Part shown: positions 19,743 to 29,776 of the stretch, piece by piece
Numbering within the stretch: position 1 is the first letter of the stretch
Layout: every line of letters begins with the position of its first letter
NCBI GenBank assembly: GCA_018667335.1
Contig: JABIVD010000005.1
Location: forward strand, 1-51,015
Length of the DNA stretch: 51,015 nt
Reading direction: 5' to 3'
Source: Rhodospirillaceae bacterium
GTDB taxonomy: Bacteria; Pseudomonadota; Alphaproteobacteria; UBA6615
Translations under genes and position numbers: made by a program
The notes under the pieces: generated by a model
The model's database searches: none
Told to the model about the DNA's origin: nothing
What the model saw: the letters and a program-made list of their open reading frames with translations, nothing else

Positions 19743-20357
19743 ATGACTAAGCGGCATTCCGCGAAGTACAAGATTGATCGCCGTCTCGGCGAGAATCTCT
19801 GGGGCCGGCCCAAGAGCCCGGTCAACCGCCGTGAGCACGGCCCGGGCGAGCATGGTCGCCGCCGCAAGAAGCCGTCGGATTACGGCCTCCACCTGATGGC
19901 CAAGCAGAAGCTCCGCAAATATTACGGTGATGTCGGCGAACGTCAGTTCCGCCGCTATTACGATGAAGCCGTGCGCCGCCGCGGTGACACGGGTGAGAAT
20001 CTGATCGAGCTCCTGGAGCGCCGCCTCGATGCGGTCGTGTACCGGATGAAGTTCGTCCCGACGATTTTCGCCGCGCGCCAGTTCGTCAACCACGGACATA
20101 TCCGGGTGAACGGCAAGAAGGTGAACATCCCGTCCTTCTCAGTGCAGGATGGTGACGTGATCGAAGTGAAGGAAAAGTCACGTGAGCTGCCGCTGGTGCT
20201 GGAAGCGATTGCTTCATCCGAGCGCGATCTGGCCGAGTATATGGATGTCGACCTGAACAGCTTGAAGGGCACCTATCTCCGTGGTCCCAAGCTGGCCGAT
20301 GTGCCTTATCCTGTGCAGATGGAGCCGAACCTGGTCGTCGAGTATTACTCGCTCTGA
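19743..20357 (+). CDS. rpsD: 30S ribosomal protein S4
   Basis: Primary 16S rRNA-binding protein of the small subunit, 204 residues as usual in alphaproteobacteria. Starts [20 protein letters not shown]; the S4 RNA-binding domain ([35 protein letters not shown]) is complete. As often in alphaproteobacteria it stands apart from the alpha operon. It has its own promoter upstream and a strong intrinsic terminator directly downstream. It ends with UGA, which shows UGA still works as a stop codon in this genome. Confidence 0.98.
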   Translation: MTKRHSAKYKIDRRLGENLWGRPKSPVNRREHGPGEHGRRRKKPSDYGLHLMAKQKLRKYYGDVGERQFRRYYDEAVRRRGDTGENLIELLERRLDAVVYRMKFVPTIFAARQFVNHGHIRVNGKKVNIPSFSVQDGDVIEVKEKSRELPLVLEAIASSERDLAEYMDVDLNSLKGTYLRGPKLADVPYPVQMEPNLVVEYYSL

Positions 20358-20382
20358 TCTGTCGTTCGATCCGGACAAATAC

Positions 20383-20410
20383 AAAAGGCCGCCCTCTGGG
20401 CGGCCTTTTT
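20383..20410 (+). terminator. intrinsic terminator after rpsD
   Basis: GGCCGCCC (20387-20394), loop TCT, GGGCGGCC (20398-20405), then five T, with AAAA before the stem. A textbook Rho-independent terminator 30 bp after the rpsD stop; the A-tract also allows it to work for the convergent minus-strand gene. Confidence 0.92.
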
Positions 20411-20438
20411 CGTTGTGCGTCGGGCGGCGGGGCGGCCG

Positions 20439-21056
20439 CTAGCTGGTCGCGTCCTCGCGCAATACAGCCAACACGTCTTCGATGTCGGGGCGCGTGGTGT
20501 AGTGGCGCTCGGAGAAGCGGTGGCTGACATTGCCCGCCGCATCGAGAACAACGATGGCCGGGTGGGGCACGCCATAATAGAAGCTGCCTTGCGGATAGTT
20601 CTCCGCCAGCAGGCCGAACGCCCGGATGATGTCCGAGTTCACGTCCGACAGCATCGGATAGTCGATCTTCTGCCGTCGTTCGAGGCGCCGCAGCTTGCCG
20701 ACATCGTCATATGTAACGGTGGCGACCTCGTAGCCGAGCTCTCGGATTTCATCGATCCTGTCGTTCCAGGCGACCGCCTGGACAATGCAATAGGGTCACC
20801 AGGACAGGGACCGGGAGAAGATCAGGATCAGGCCGCGAGTCTTCTTCAGGGTGACGAAGCTTTGTACCTGATTGCTCTGGTCGGGGACCGTCAGGTCATG
20901 GGGCAGGGGCGTGCCCACCTGCACGCCCTCGCGGATGGCATCCGCGACCTGCGCGGTTGCTGTGTTCGACGACGCCAGGCCGAACAGCAAGACCGCGGCA
21001 AAAGCCAGCGCCCATGCCTTGCGCCATGCCAAGCGTACGTTGTGGGCTATTTTCAT
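20439..21056 (-). CDS. exported peroxiredoxin/thioredoxin-like selenoprotein (UPYC), first of tandem pair
   Basis: Read through an in-frame UGA at 20796-20798, this is a 205-residue AhpC/TSA-like (redoxin) protein. Residues 1-36 form a signal peptide (hydrophobic core ALAFAAVLLFGLA, then SSNTATAQ), so it should act in the periplasm. The active site reads FSRSLSW-U87-PYC90; cysteine homologues of this family have WCPYC at this point. Downstream, QAVAWNDRI, YPMLSDVNSDIIRAFGLL, GVPHPAIVVLDAAG complete a normal redoxin fold ending in VLREDATS. ATG 21056 has GAGG upstream. A SECIS-type hairpin follows the UGA. Probable role: peroxide or disulfide reduction. Alternative reading (nonsense mutation) is unlikely because three further genes show the same pattern. 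Confidence 0.9.
20766..20781 (-). promoter_or_regulatory. candidate bacterial SECIS hairpin, seleno-peroxiredoxin A
   Basis: On the minus-strand mRNA, CCAGGC - GGUC - GCCUGG forms a 6-bp GC-rich hairpin. The GGUC loop begins 20 nt after the UGA, within the usual distance for a SelB-binding bSECIS, and resembles the GGUCU apical loop of the Escherichia coli fdhF element. Confidence 0.75.
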
Positions 21057-21163
21057 ACGAGCCTCAGTTTGGGTGCGTGAAACGTCACGCCGAGACCTGT
21101 AGTGCTTGATTGCGCGGCGACGTTCAAAACACGTTCGTTTGAAGACAGCTCACGCAAATAGCT

Positions 21164-21769
21164 CTACTGGCTTTTCGGGCCGCCCGCTTCTTCGACCGCG
21201 TTGTTCACGATCGTGGCGATCTCATGATCCTCTGTGTAGCCGTGACCGTTGTAGGTGTGGGTCACTATCCCTTCGGCATTCACGACCACCACCATGGGAA
21301 TGGCTGTCCCGCGATAGCGGCTGCCCTCCGGGAACCGATCGTTGAACAGCCCGAAGGCGTTAATCACGCCGCGGTTTTCATCCGAGAGAAGCGGGAAGTC
21401 GATCTTGCGGATCTTGGCGAAGCGCTGAATGGTCGCGACATCATCCGCGGTAACCGACACAACCTCGAGGCCGAGGGATCTGATTTTTTCAATATTTTCG
21501 TTCCAGACGACCGCCTGGTGAATGCAGGTTGGTCACCACGCAAGGGAACGCGAGAACAGCATAACAAGGCCCTTCGTTCCCCGCAGGGTCTCGAAGCCGC
21601 GTACCTGATCGCTCTGATCGGGCACCTCGAGCATATGCGGGATGATCTTGCCCGCAGCGACGTTCTGCGCTTCGGCAGTGCCGGGATTGTGCAGGCTTGC
21701 GGCACCGATCAGCGCCGTGATGGCCAGTGCCTTGCCGAGCTTCGTGGAGAGTAATCTTTTGCCGAACAT
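21164..21769 (-). CDS. exported peroxiredoxin/thioredoxin-like selenoprotein (UPTC), second of tandem pair
   Basis: A 201-residue paralogue of the downstream gene, read through the in-frame UGA at 21533-21535. It has a signal peptide (ALAITALIGAASL, then GTAEAQ), the active site FSRSLAW-U79-PTC82, then IHQAVVWNENIEKIRSLG, FPLLSDENRGVINAFGLF and a C-terminal redoxin half ending in GGPKSQ. ATG 21769 is preceded by GGAG. It is 107 bp upstream of its paralogue on the same strand, probably one transcript. The upstream 105 bp is unusually AT-rich and probably holds the promoter. Likely a periplasmic thiol/seleno-peroxidase or disulfide reductase; the electron donor is not visible. Confidence 0.9.
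21503..21518 (-). promoter_or_regulatory. candidate bacterial SECIS hairpin, seleno-peroxiredoxin B
   Basis: mRNA CCAGGC - GGUC - GUCUGG: the same hairpin as in the paralogue with one C-to-U change that keeps pairing as G-U. The loop again begins 20 nt after the UGA. Confidence 0.75.
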
Positions 21770-21874
21770 AAAACGGGGCTCCGACGTGAACTGTTACCTA
21801 CTAAACACCGTCGATATCAGATTATTCCGTTATATTTCAATTTTCTTATATTCACGTATGCTTTACCGCCGAAC

Positions 21875-22435
21875 CTAGACGTTGCGGGCGCGCTGCTTCG
21901 GTTCGCGGATCGGCTTGGGATGCCCCAGTTTCTTGTTGGTCTTGGACGTCTTTGCCTTGGACTTCTGCAGCGGCATCGGCGGGGTCGTGTTGATCTCCGC
22001 GCCCTTCTTGAAACGGCGGCGTGACGCTGCGCTGTTCCCGGGGAATGGATCCATATCGTCCTTGTCGGTCGCAGCGTACTGGACCTCGATCTTGTTGCCG
22101 TCCGGGTCAAAAACGTTGACCTGGACCATGTTGATGTCGAGCAGAGGCACCATCTCATAGGGTGCGTCATGGTCGCGCAGCTTGCGCTGAAACGTCTTCA
22201 TGCTGCCGCCGGCGCGCAGGGCGAAATGCTCCACCTGGGCTTCGCCGGGTTTGATTTTCTTGACCGATTCCACGAGGTGGACGATCGCGTTGGTGCCGCA
22301 ATAATGCCACGCGCCGCCGAACTGGAAGTTCGGGCGCTTGCCGCGCTTCAGGCCAAGGACGCCTTCATAGAAGGCGGACATATCGTCCAGTTGGGCCGTG
22401 CGGATATTCACATGGTCGAGCCAGAACATAGCCAT
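21875..22435 (-). CDS. VOC (glyoxalase/bleomycin resistance) family protein with basic tail
   Basis: A 186-residue protein. Residues 1-125 form a vicinal-oxygen-chelate fold: start MFWLDHVNIRTAQLDDMSAFYEGVLGL split as DHVNIRTAQL and MSAFYEGVLGL, and end INMVQVNVFDPDGNKIEV. His and Glu in DHV, VEHFAL and KIEV could be metal ligands. The last 50 residues are a Lys/Arg/Pro-rich tail (QKSKAKTSKTNKK) not usual for VOC proteins. Function unknown. It lies upstream of the seleno-peroxiredoxins on the same strand with a 105-bp AT-rich gap. Confidence 0.85.
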   Translation of the reverse strand: MAMFWLDHVNIRTAQLDDMSAFYEGVLGLKRGKRPNFQFGGAWHYCGTNAIVHLVESVKKIKPGEAQVEHFALRAGGSMKTFQRKLRDHDAPYEMVPLLDINMVQVNVFDPDGNKIEVQYAATDKDDMDPFPGNSAASRRRFKKGAEINTTPPMPLQKSKAKTSKTNKKLGHPKPIREPKQRARNV

Positions 22436-22519
22436 CGTGGTTCTCTCCTTTTTTCACCGTTGGCGCATTTTGCGCTGTGTTAGCCGGTGATTCAACGCGT
22501 CAGGCCGTCACATAGGGCA

Positions 22520-23368
22520 CTAAACGATCCGGGTGCGCCAGATTTCGGCGGTGTAGATGATCAGCGCCAGCCAGATGAAGGCAAAGGTGATGATCTCGGC
22601 CGTGCCAAAGGGCTGGGGGAAGAAGGTCACGGCGAACACCAGATAGAATGATGGGGCGATGTACTGCATCAGGCCGATGGTCGCGAGTTTCACGCGCCGT
22701 GCCGATGCGGCGAACATCAGCAACGGCAGCCCGGTGACGATACCGGACAGGGCGATAAGGGCGTCGAAACCGTGCCCGTGTTGGCCGAAAGAGCCCGTTC
22801 CCCGGAATTCGAACAAGAGCAGTGCGCCAAGTGCCAATGGCGCGATGGCCACGCATTCGACGAACAGTCCGACCGCAGCACCGGCGTTCACGGTTTTGCG
22901 GAGCAGGCCGTAGAGCCCGAAAGAAAAGGCGATGACCAGCGCGATCCAGGGCACCTGGCCGAATGCGACGATCTGGATGCCCACGCCGATCGTGGCCAGT
23001 GCGACGGCGATACGTTGGCCGTTCGACAGGCGCTCGCGCAGCACCGCGAATCCCAAAAGCACATTGACCAGCGGGCTCAGGAAATATCCCAGGCTCGCTG
23101 CGAGCAACTGGTCGGTGACGACCGAGAAGATGAACATGCTCCAGTTGACGCTGATCAGGGCCGAGGTCAGGAACAACGTGGCCAGCACCCGGGGGCTGCG
23201 GATCGCCTGGGCAAGTGCTGCCCACTGGCGCCCGATGAACAGCACGACGGCCGTGAACGGGATGCACCAGAGGAAACGATGGGCAACGATCTCGACGACC
23301 TGCATTTGCTGGATCGCCTCGAAATAGAAGGGCGTGAAGCTCCATATCAGGAACGCGCCGATGCCCAT
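22520..23368 (-). CDS. rarD: EamA family transporter RarD
   Basis: Inner-membrane DMT-superfamily protein of the RarD type with ten hydrophobic segments. Seen: GAFLIWSFTPFYFEAI, EIVAHRFLWCIPF, LISVNWSMFIFSV, ASLGYFLSPLVNVLLG and the C-terminal LMQYIAPSFYLVFAV, all RarD hallmarks. Function of RarD is poorly known (named for chloramphenicol sensitivity). The start is uncertain: ATG 23368 gives 282 residues but a short lead, while a TTG at 23476 would give 318 residues yet abuts the terminator of grxD. The true start may lie between. Confidence 0.85.
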   Translation of the reverse strand: MGIGAFLIWSFTPFYFEAIQQMQVVEIVAHRFLWCIPFTAVVLFIGRQWAALAQAIRSPRVLATLFLTSALISVNWSMFIFSVVTDQLLAASLGYFLSPLVNVLLGFAVLRERLSNGQRIAVALATIGVGIQIVAFGQVPWIALVIAFSFGLYGLLRKTVNAGAAVGLFVECVAIAPLALGALLLFEFRGTGSFGQHGHGFDALIALSGIVTGLPLLMFAASARRVKLATIGLMQYIAPSFYLVFAVTFFPQPFGTAEIITFAFIWLALIIYTAEIWRTRIV

Positions 23369-23479
23369 TGCCAGCCCGGAGGTTTCCGCGCCGGAGAATT
23401 GGCGGCGGCCATTCGTCGATGTCGGGGGCTGAGACAGGAGAGGCGCTCCGGCAGAGCATGAGATGGAGAGGGGCAAACA

Positions 23480-23508
23480 AAACGGGCCGCGAATATCGTG
23501 GCCCGTTT
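23480..23508 (-). terminator. intrinsic terminator of the purC-grxD operon
   Basis: Perfect 9-bp inverted repeat AAACGGGCC (23480-23488) and GGCCCGTTT (23500-23508) with an 11-nt loop. On the minus strand it is followed by TTTTGTTTG-like T-rich sequence (including the stem end), 21 bp after the grxD stop. Confidence 0.8.
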
Positions 23509-23529
23509 ACATTAGCGGAAGGTCTTTGT

Positions 23530-23868
23530 TCAGGCAGCTTCGCGGGCGATGCCTTTTTCCTCGAACATCTGCTCAAGTTCGCCAGCCTCGAACATCTCGC
23601 GGATGATGTCACAGCCGCCGACGAACTCGCCCTTCACATAAAGCTGCGGGACGGTCGGCCAGTTGGTGAATTCCTTGATGCCGTCCCGGATCGCCGGGTC
23701 GACAAGCACGTCGGCGCTGCCGAACTTCACACCCACATGGTTCAGGATCTGGACCACGGCGGCGGAGAAGCCGCATTGCGGGAAAACCGGGGTACCTTTC
23801 ATGAAGAGCATGACTTCATTCTGGTCGATGTCGGTCTTGATGCGCTCGTGCACGGGGTTGTCGGTCAT
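23530..23868 (-). CDS. grxD: monothiol glutaredoxin, Grx4/Grx5 family
   Basis: A 112-residue CGFS-type glutaredoxin that binds and delivers [2Fe-2S] clusters with glutathione. Active site FPQCGFS with C32; glutathione-binding WPTVPQLYVKGEFVGGCDI is complete. It follows bolA by 21 bp; Grx4 and BolA proteins form a [2Fe-2S]-bridged complex, so this adjacency has functional meaning. Last gene of the purC-purS-purQ-purL-bolA-grxD series, ended by an intrinsic terminator. Confidence 0.95.
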   Translation of the reverse strand: MTDNPVHERIKTDIDQNEVMLFMKGTPVFPQCGFSAAVVQILNHVGVKFGSADVLVDPAIRDGIKEFTNWPTVPQLYVKGEFVGGCDIIREMFEAGELEQMFEEKGIAREAA

Positions 23869-23889
23869 ATCGAACTCCGATTGATGTGA

Positions 23890-24129
23890 TTAGCTGGCTT
23901 CCGGGGTCGCGGTCTGGAGAGCGAGCGCATGGAGCTCGCCTCCCATGCGGCCCTGGAGGGCGTCGTAAACCATTTGATGTTGCTGGACCCGGGATTTTCC
24001 GGCGAATGCCGAAGACACGACATAGGCCAGATAATGGTCGCCATCACCGCGCAGATCGTCGATGCGGATTTCGGCATCCGGCAACGCGTCTTTGATCAGA
24101 TTCTCGATCTCGCTGGCAGCCATTGGCAT
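23890..24129 (-). CDS. bolA: BolA family protein
   Basis: A 79-residue BolA-like protein (class II-like, KH-type fold), partner of CGFS glutaredoxins in iron-sulfur handling. Seen: IENLIKDALPDAEIRIDDL, DHYLAYVVSSAFAGKSRVQQHQ split at VVSSAF and the invariant histidine-rich HQMVYDAL, then GGELHALAL. I start at ATG 24129 (a second ATG lies two codons later); the longer open frame upstream overlaps purL and is not credible. 38 bp downstream of purL. Confidence 0.92.
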   Translation of the reverse strand: MPMAASEIENLIKDALPDAEIRIDDLRGDGDHYLAYVVSSAFAGKSRVQQHQMVYDALQGRMGGELHALALQTATPEAS

Positions 24130-24167
24130 TTGGGTAATTCCCCCGGTGATTGCGGTGTCGCGCCAGA

Positions 24168-26356
<2,189 letters not shown>

Positions 26357-26360
<4 letters not shown>

Positions 26361-27058
26361 GCCGCAATCGCCTCTGCCAGGGCTGTAAACATGGGAGCAC
26401 CGTCCGTGCCGCCGAGCAGCGGGTCGGCCAGCCGTTCCGGGTGGGGCATCATCCCCAGCACGTTGCCGGTTTCGTTCAGGATGCCCGCGATGTTGGCCAG
26501 CGAGCCGTTGGGATTGGCCGCATCCGTGATTGCGCCGTCCGGTGCGCAGTAACGGAATGCGACGCGCCCGTTATCTTCGAGCGATTTGAGCGTGTCCGGG
26601 TCGGTGAAGTAATTGCCGTCATGATGGGCGACCGGCACCCGGATGACATCGCCCGCGCCATACCCGCTGGTGAAGACCGTGTCGCTCCGCTCGACCCGCA
26701 GATCGACGTCGCGGCAGATGAATTTGAGGCTGGCATTGCGCATCAGCACGCCCGGCAGCAGACCGCATTCGGTCAACACCTGGAACCCGTTGCAGATGCC
26801 GAGCACCGGCACGCCGCGCCCGGCCTGGGCGACGACTTCGCGCATGATCGGGCTGTTCGCCGCCATGGCGCCCGAGCGCAGGTAGTCGCCATAGGAAAAG
26901 CCGCCGGGCACGGCAATCAGATCGACCTTCGGCAGGCTGCTATCGCCATGCCAGACCATTTGCGGGGCGTGACCCAGCGCAGCCTCGAGCGTGACGGCGA
27001 TATCGCGATCACAATTCGATCCGGGAAAGACGATGACGGCTACGGAGGGTGCTGACAT
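26357..27058 (-). CDS. purQ: phosphoribosylformylglycinamidine synthase subunit I (glutaminase)
   Basis: A 233-residue class I glutamine amidotransferase supplying ammonia to PurL. Seen: [12 protein letters not shown] at the start, [16 protein letters not shown], the nucleophile GICNGFQ (cysteine near residue 93) and the C-terminal His-Glu of MMPHPERL. Overlaps purL by 4 bp. The 145-bp gap to purS contains no credible gene, wider than usual for this operon. Confidence 0.97.
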
Positions 27059-27203
27059 GGGCGCTTGTGGGCCTTGCGGTAACCTTGGAATTCAATCCAT
27101 TCCTGCTATCAGCCGGGCTTGCGAGTCGCAAAGCGGGTCGCTTGTGGATGACAGGACTGGACGTTTTGCGGTGCGCCGCCGCCGCAGACAGTCAGGCGCT
27201 TAA

Positions 27204-27461
27204 TCAGGTCTCGATTTCGACCGTGTAATTCTCGATCACGGTGTTGGCGAGCAGTTTCTCGCACATCTCAGCGACCCGGGCCTTCGCAGCCTCGGCATCG
27301 CCGTCGGCGAGTTCGAGCTCGATGAACTTGCCCTGGCGCACGCCTTCGACACCGTCGAATCCGAGCCCTTCGAGGGAATTGTGGATAGCCTTGCCCTGGG
27401 GGTCCAGGACGCCGTTCTTAAGGGTGATATGTACGCGTGCTTTCAACGGAACCGCCGACAA
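27204..27461 (-). CDS. purS: phosphoribosylformylglycinamidine synthase subunit PurS
   Basis: An 85-residue small subunit that bridges PurL and PurQ. Seen: KARVHITLKNGVLDPQGKAI split as KARVHITLKNGVLDPQG, the LEGLGFDGVEGVRQGKFIEL segment and a C-terminal NTVIENYTVEIE, all typical of PurS. Starts 6 bp after purC on the same strand. Confidence 0.95.
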   Translation of the reverse strand: MSAVPLKARVHITLKNGVLDPQGKAIHNSLEGLGFDGVEGVRQGKFIELELADGDAEAAKARVAEMCEKLLANTVIENYTVEIET

Positions 27462-27467
27462 ATTGGG

Positions 27468-28235
27468 TTACTGGATGGTCGAGGGACCCTTGATATCCTG
27501 TTGCCCTGATTCGGGCGTGATACCCAGCCGCCGCGCCACTTCCTGATAGGCCTCGGCGACCCCGCCCATATCGCGGCGGAACCGGTCCTTGTCCATCTTC
27601 TCGTTGGTCTCGACGTCCCAAAGGCGGCAGCCGTCGGGCGTGATCTCGTCGGCCAGCACGATCCGCATCTGGTCGTTTTCGTCATACAGGCGGCCATATT
27701 CGAGCTTGAAGTCGATCAGGCGGAGGCCGACCCCGAGGAACAGGCCGGTCAGGAAATCGTTGATCCGCAGGCTGAGCGACAGCATGTCGTCGATTTCCGG
27801 CGGTGCGGCCCAGCCGAAGGCGGTGATGTGCTCTTCGGAAATCAGCGGATCGCCGAGCTCGTCATTCTTGTAATAATATTCGACGATCGAGCGGGGCAGG
27901 GCCGTGCCTTCCTCGATATTGAAGCGCTTGCAGATCGAGCCTGCTGCGATGTTGCGTACGACCACTTCGACCGGGACGATCTCGACTTCCTTGACGAGCT
28001 GCTCGCGCATATTCAGGCGGCGCACGAAATGGGTCGGTATGCCCACTTCTGCCAGCCGCAGCATCAGGTATTCGGATATCCGGTTGTTGAGGACACCCTT
28101 GCCCGTGATGACGCCCTTCTTCTCGTTGTTGAAGGCGGTCGCATCGTCCTTGAAATACTGCACGAGCGTGCCCGGCTCGGGGCCCTCGAAGAGGACCTTG
28201 GCCTTGCCTTCGTAGATTTTTCTGCGTCGCGTCAT
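27468..28235 (-). CDS. purC: phosphoribosylaminoimidazole-succinocarboxamide synthase
   Basis: SAICAR synthase, 255 residues, ligating aspartate to CAIR with ATP. Seen: [13 protein letters not shown] at the start, [36 protein letters not shown] and the C-terminal [16 protein letters not shown]. First gene of the minus-strand purine operon; the 186-bp region to the divergent cupin gene should carry its promoter, though I see no clear consensus there. Confidence 0.97.
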   Translation of the reverse strand: MTRRRKIYEGKAKVLFEGPEPGTLVQYFKDDATAFNNEKKGVITGKGVLNNRISEYLMLRLAEVGIPTHFVRRLNMREQLVKEVEIVPVEVVVRNIAAGSICKRFNIEEGTALPRSIVEYYYKNDELGDPLISEEHITAFGWAAPPEIDDMLSLSLRINDFLTGLFLGVGLRLIDFKLEYGRLYDENDQMRIVLADEITPDGCRLWDVETNEKMDKDRFRRDMGGVAEAYQEVARRLGITPESGQQDIKGPSTIQ

Positions 28236-28421
28236 GGTCTTGAAATCCGCGGTGTTGATGCGCTTCGGATGGTGTTTGCACGCCCGCGAGGTATAGCAAC
28301 AGTGGGGCGGGTGAACAATCGGTTCAGGCGGCGACCGGTGGACAGCTTCTCCCGGACCCGGTGGCCGATGATAGAATAGTGCTTCTCGCGGTCATGGGCC
28401 GCGAAAACAAGGAGATAGCGC

Positions 28422-28907
28422 GTGACCAATGATGCATCACAGATACTGCCTGCGGTCATGGCCGATCAGGTGCCGCCGCGGACAAAGCCGTCGAATTATC
28501 CCGAGCCGTTCTTCAGCCGGATGCAGGGACGCAGCAAACGACAACTCGGCGATGTATTCGGTCTCGCGAACTTCGGCGTAAACCTCACCGAATTGGTGCC
28601 TGGGGCTGAATCCGCGCTACGCCACAGCCACAGTCGTCAGGATGAGTTTATTTATGTGCTGGAAGGCTCGCCGACGCTCGTGACCGAGAGTGGCGAAACG
28701 CTTCTCGCGCCCGGCATGTGTGCCGGCTTTCCGGCCGGCGGCGAGGCGCATCAGCTTCAGAATCGCACCGATGCGACAGTCGTGTTTCTGGAGGTCGGCG
28801 ACCGGGTCCCGGGGGATTCCGTCCATTATCCTCGCGACGATATTCAGGCCGAACTCGATGGGTCCGGGCAGTGGGTGTTCCGCCATAAGGACGGAACCCC
28901 CTACTGA
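28422..28907 (+). CDS. cupin domain protein
   Basis: A 161-residue single-domain cupin. Motif 1 is RHSHSRQDEFIYVLEG (two His and Glu as metal ligands); motif 2 lies around PGMCAGFPAGGEAHQLQN. A conserved N-terminal PPRTKPSNYPEPF precedes the barrel. GTG start after AAGGAGATAGC, a good Shine-Dalgarno. Could be a metal-binding sugar or small-molecule enzyme or a sensor; not determinable. Divergent from purC. Confidence 0.82.
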   Translation: MTNDASQILPAVMADQVPPRTKPSNYPEPFFSRMQGRSKRQLGDVFGLANFGVNLTELVPGAESALRHSHSRQDEFIYVLEGSPTLVTESGETLLAPGMCAGFPAGGEAHQLQNRTDATVVFLEVGDRVPGDSVHYPRDDIQAELDGSGQWVFRHKDGTPY

Positions 28908-28923
28908 GCCAAGCGACTTAGGT

Positions 28924-29676
28924 TTAGTAGTCGGCGCGGCCGCCGGAGATATCGAACACCGCGCCAGTGGTGCCCGAGCAATCCTCCGACGCCGCCCAGA
29001 CCGCCAGCGCCGCGATCTCATCAGGCTCGATCAGGCGGTCCAAAGGCATGGCCGAGGCGATCTGTCGGGCATATTCGGCGGGCAGGCCGTCAAACAACTC
29101 GGTGTTGGCGCCGCCGGGCGCGACTGCGTTGACGAGGACGCCCGATTTCGCCGTTTCCTTGGCCAGTGTCTTTGTGATGCTGATGACCCCCGCCTTTGCC
29201 GCGGCATAGGGTGAATTTTGCAACGTGGCCATCTTGCCGGCGTTCGAGGCGATGTTGACGATCCGGCCATAGCCGTTTTCAAGCATGTGCGGGGTCACGG
29301 CGCGGCAGCACAGGAATGTGCTGGTCAGGTTGAGGGTGAGCATCCGTTGCCAGTTCTCGATCGGTTGTTCCCAAAGTGGGGCGACTGTCCCGACGGAGCC
29401 GGCGTTGTTGACGAGGATGTCCACTTTGCCGAACGCCGCAACGGCATCGTCGAGGCCCCGCGCGATTGCCTCAGGATCGGTGACGTCGATGGTATCTCCG
29501 CGAACGGCCCCACCGGTATCGAGCGCCTTGATGGTCTGCTCCGTTCGGGCCGCATCGATATCCCAGATGCTCACGCGTGCACCCGAGGCCAGGGCCCGTG
29601 CTGCGATGGCCTGTCCGATGCCCTTGGCACCACCGGTGACGATGGCATGGCGGTCTTTGAGATCGATCTGGTTCAT
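28924..29676 (-). CDS. SDR family NAD(P)-dependent oxidoreductase
   Basis: A 250-residue classical short-chain dehydrogenase/reductase: VTGGAKGIGQAIA nucleotide-binding motif near residue 13-25, NNAG near 90, catalytic serine region IASNAGKM and the YAAAK pentapeptide, then DISGGRADY at the end. The acidic residue after the second strand (IWDIDAAR) suggests NAD rather than NADP. Substrate unknown; likely a 3-oxoacyl or alcohol dehydrogenase of a catabolic route. Confidence 0.9.
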   Translation of the reverse strand: MNQIDLKDRHAIVTGGAKGIGQAIAARALASGARVSIWDIDAARTEQTIKALDTGGAVRGDTIDVTDPEAIARGLDDAVAAFGKVDILVNNAGSVGTVAPLWEQPIENWQRMLTLNLTSTFLCCRAVTPHMLENGYGRIVNIASNAGKMATLQNSPYAAAKAGVISITKTLAKETAKSGVLVNAVAPGGANTELFDGLPAEYARQIASAMPLDRLIEPDEIAALAVWAASEDCSGTTGAVFDISGGRADY

Positions 29677-29736
29677 GGATTTCTCACTTCGCGGTTCAAT
29701 TTTATGGAGATCATAGACCCGGCCGGGGGCGATTTT

Positions 29737-29758
29737 GCGCCGATTTCGCGCCGATTTC
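29737..29758. repeat. short tandem repeat, two 11-bp copies
   Basis: GCGCCGATTTC is repeated twice directly, followed by a partial third copy (GCGTCGCC), in the gap between the SDR and quinone reductase genes. Probably slippage; no function assigned. Confidence 0.6.
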
Positions 29759-29776
29759 GCGTCGCCGGTCTTGCGG

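Noticed and set aside
18672-20099. 475-residue version of the EamA transporter
   Set aside because: The upstream 180 residues are antisense to rpsD and its promoter and lack membrane character; the real start is near 19556.
20439-21769. Frameshift, pseudogene or sequencing error explanation for the interrupted redoxin genes
   Set aside because: Each break is a single in-frame UGA with frame intact on both sides, placed exactly at a catalytic position, and the same occurs four times in two families with similar downstream hairpins. Random decay would not do this.
22500-23612. 370-residue Arg/Pro-rich minus-strand ORF overlapping rarD
   Set aside because: Out-of-frame shadow of RarD; its composition is typical of GC-rich frame shadows.
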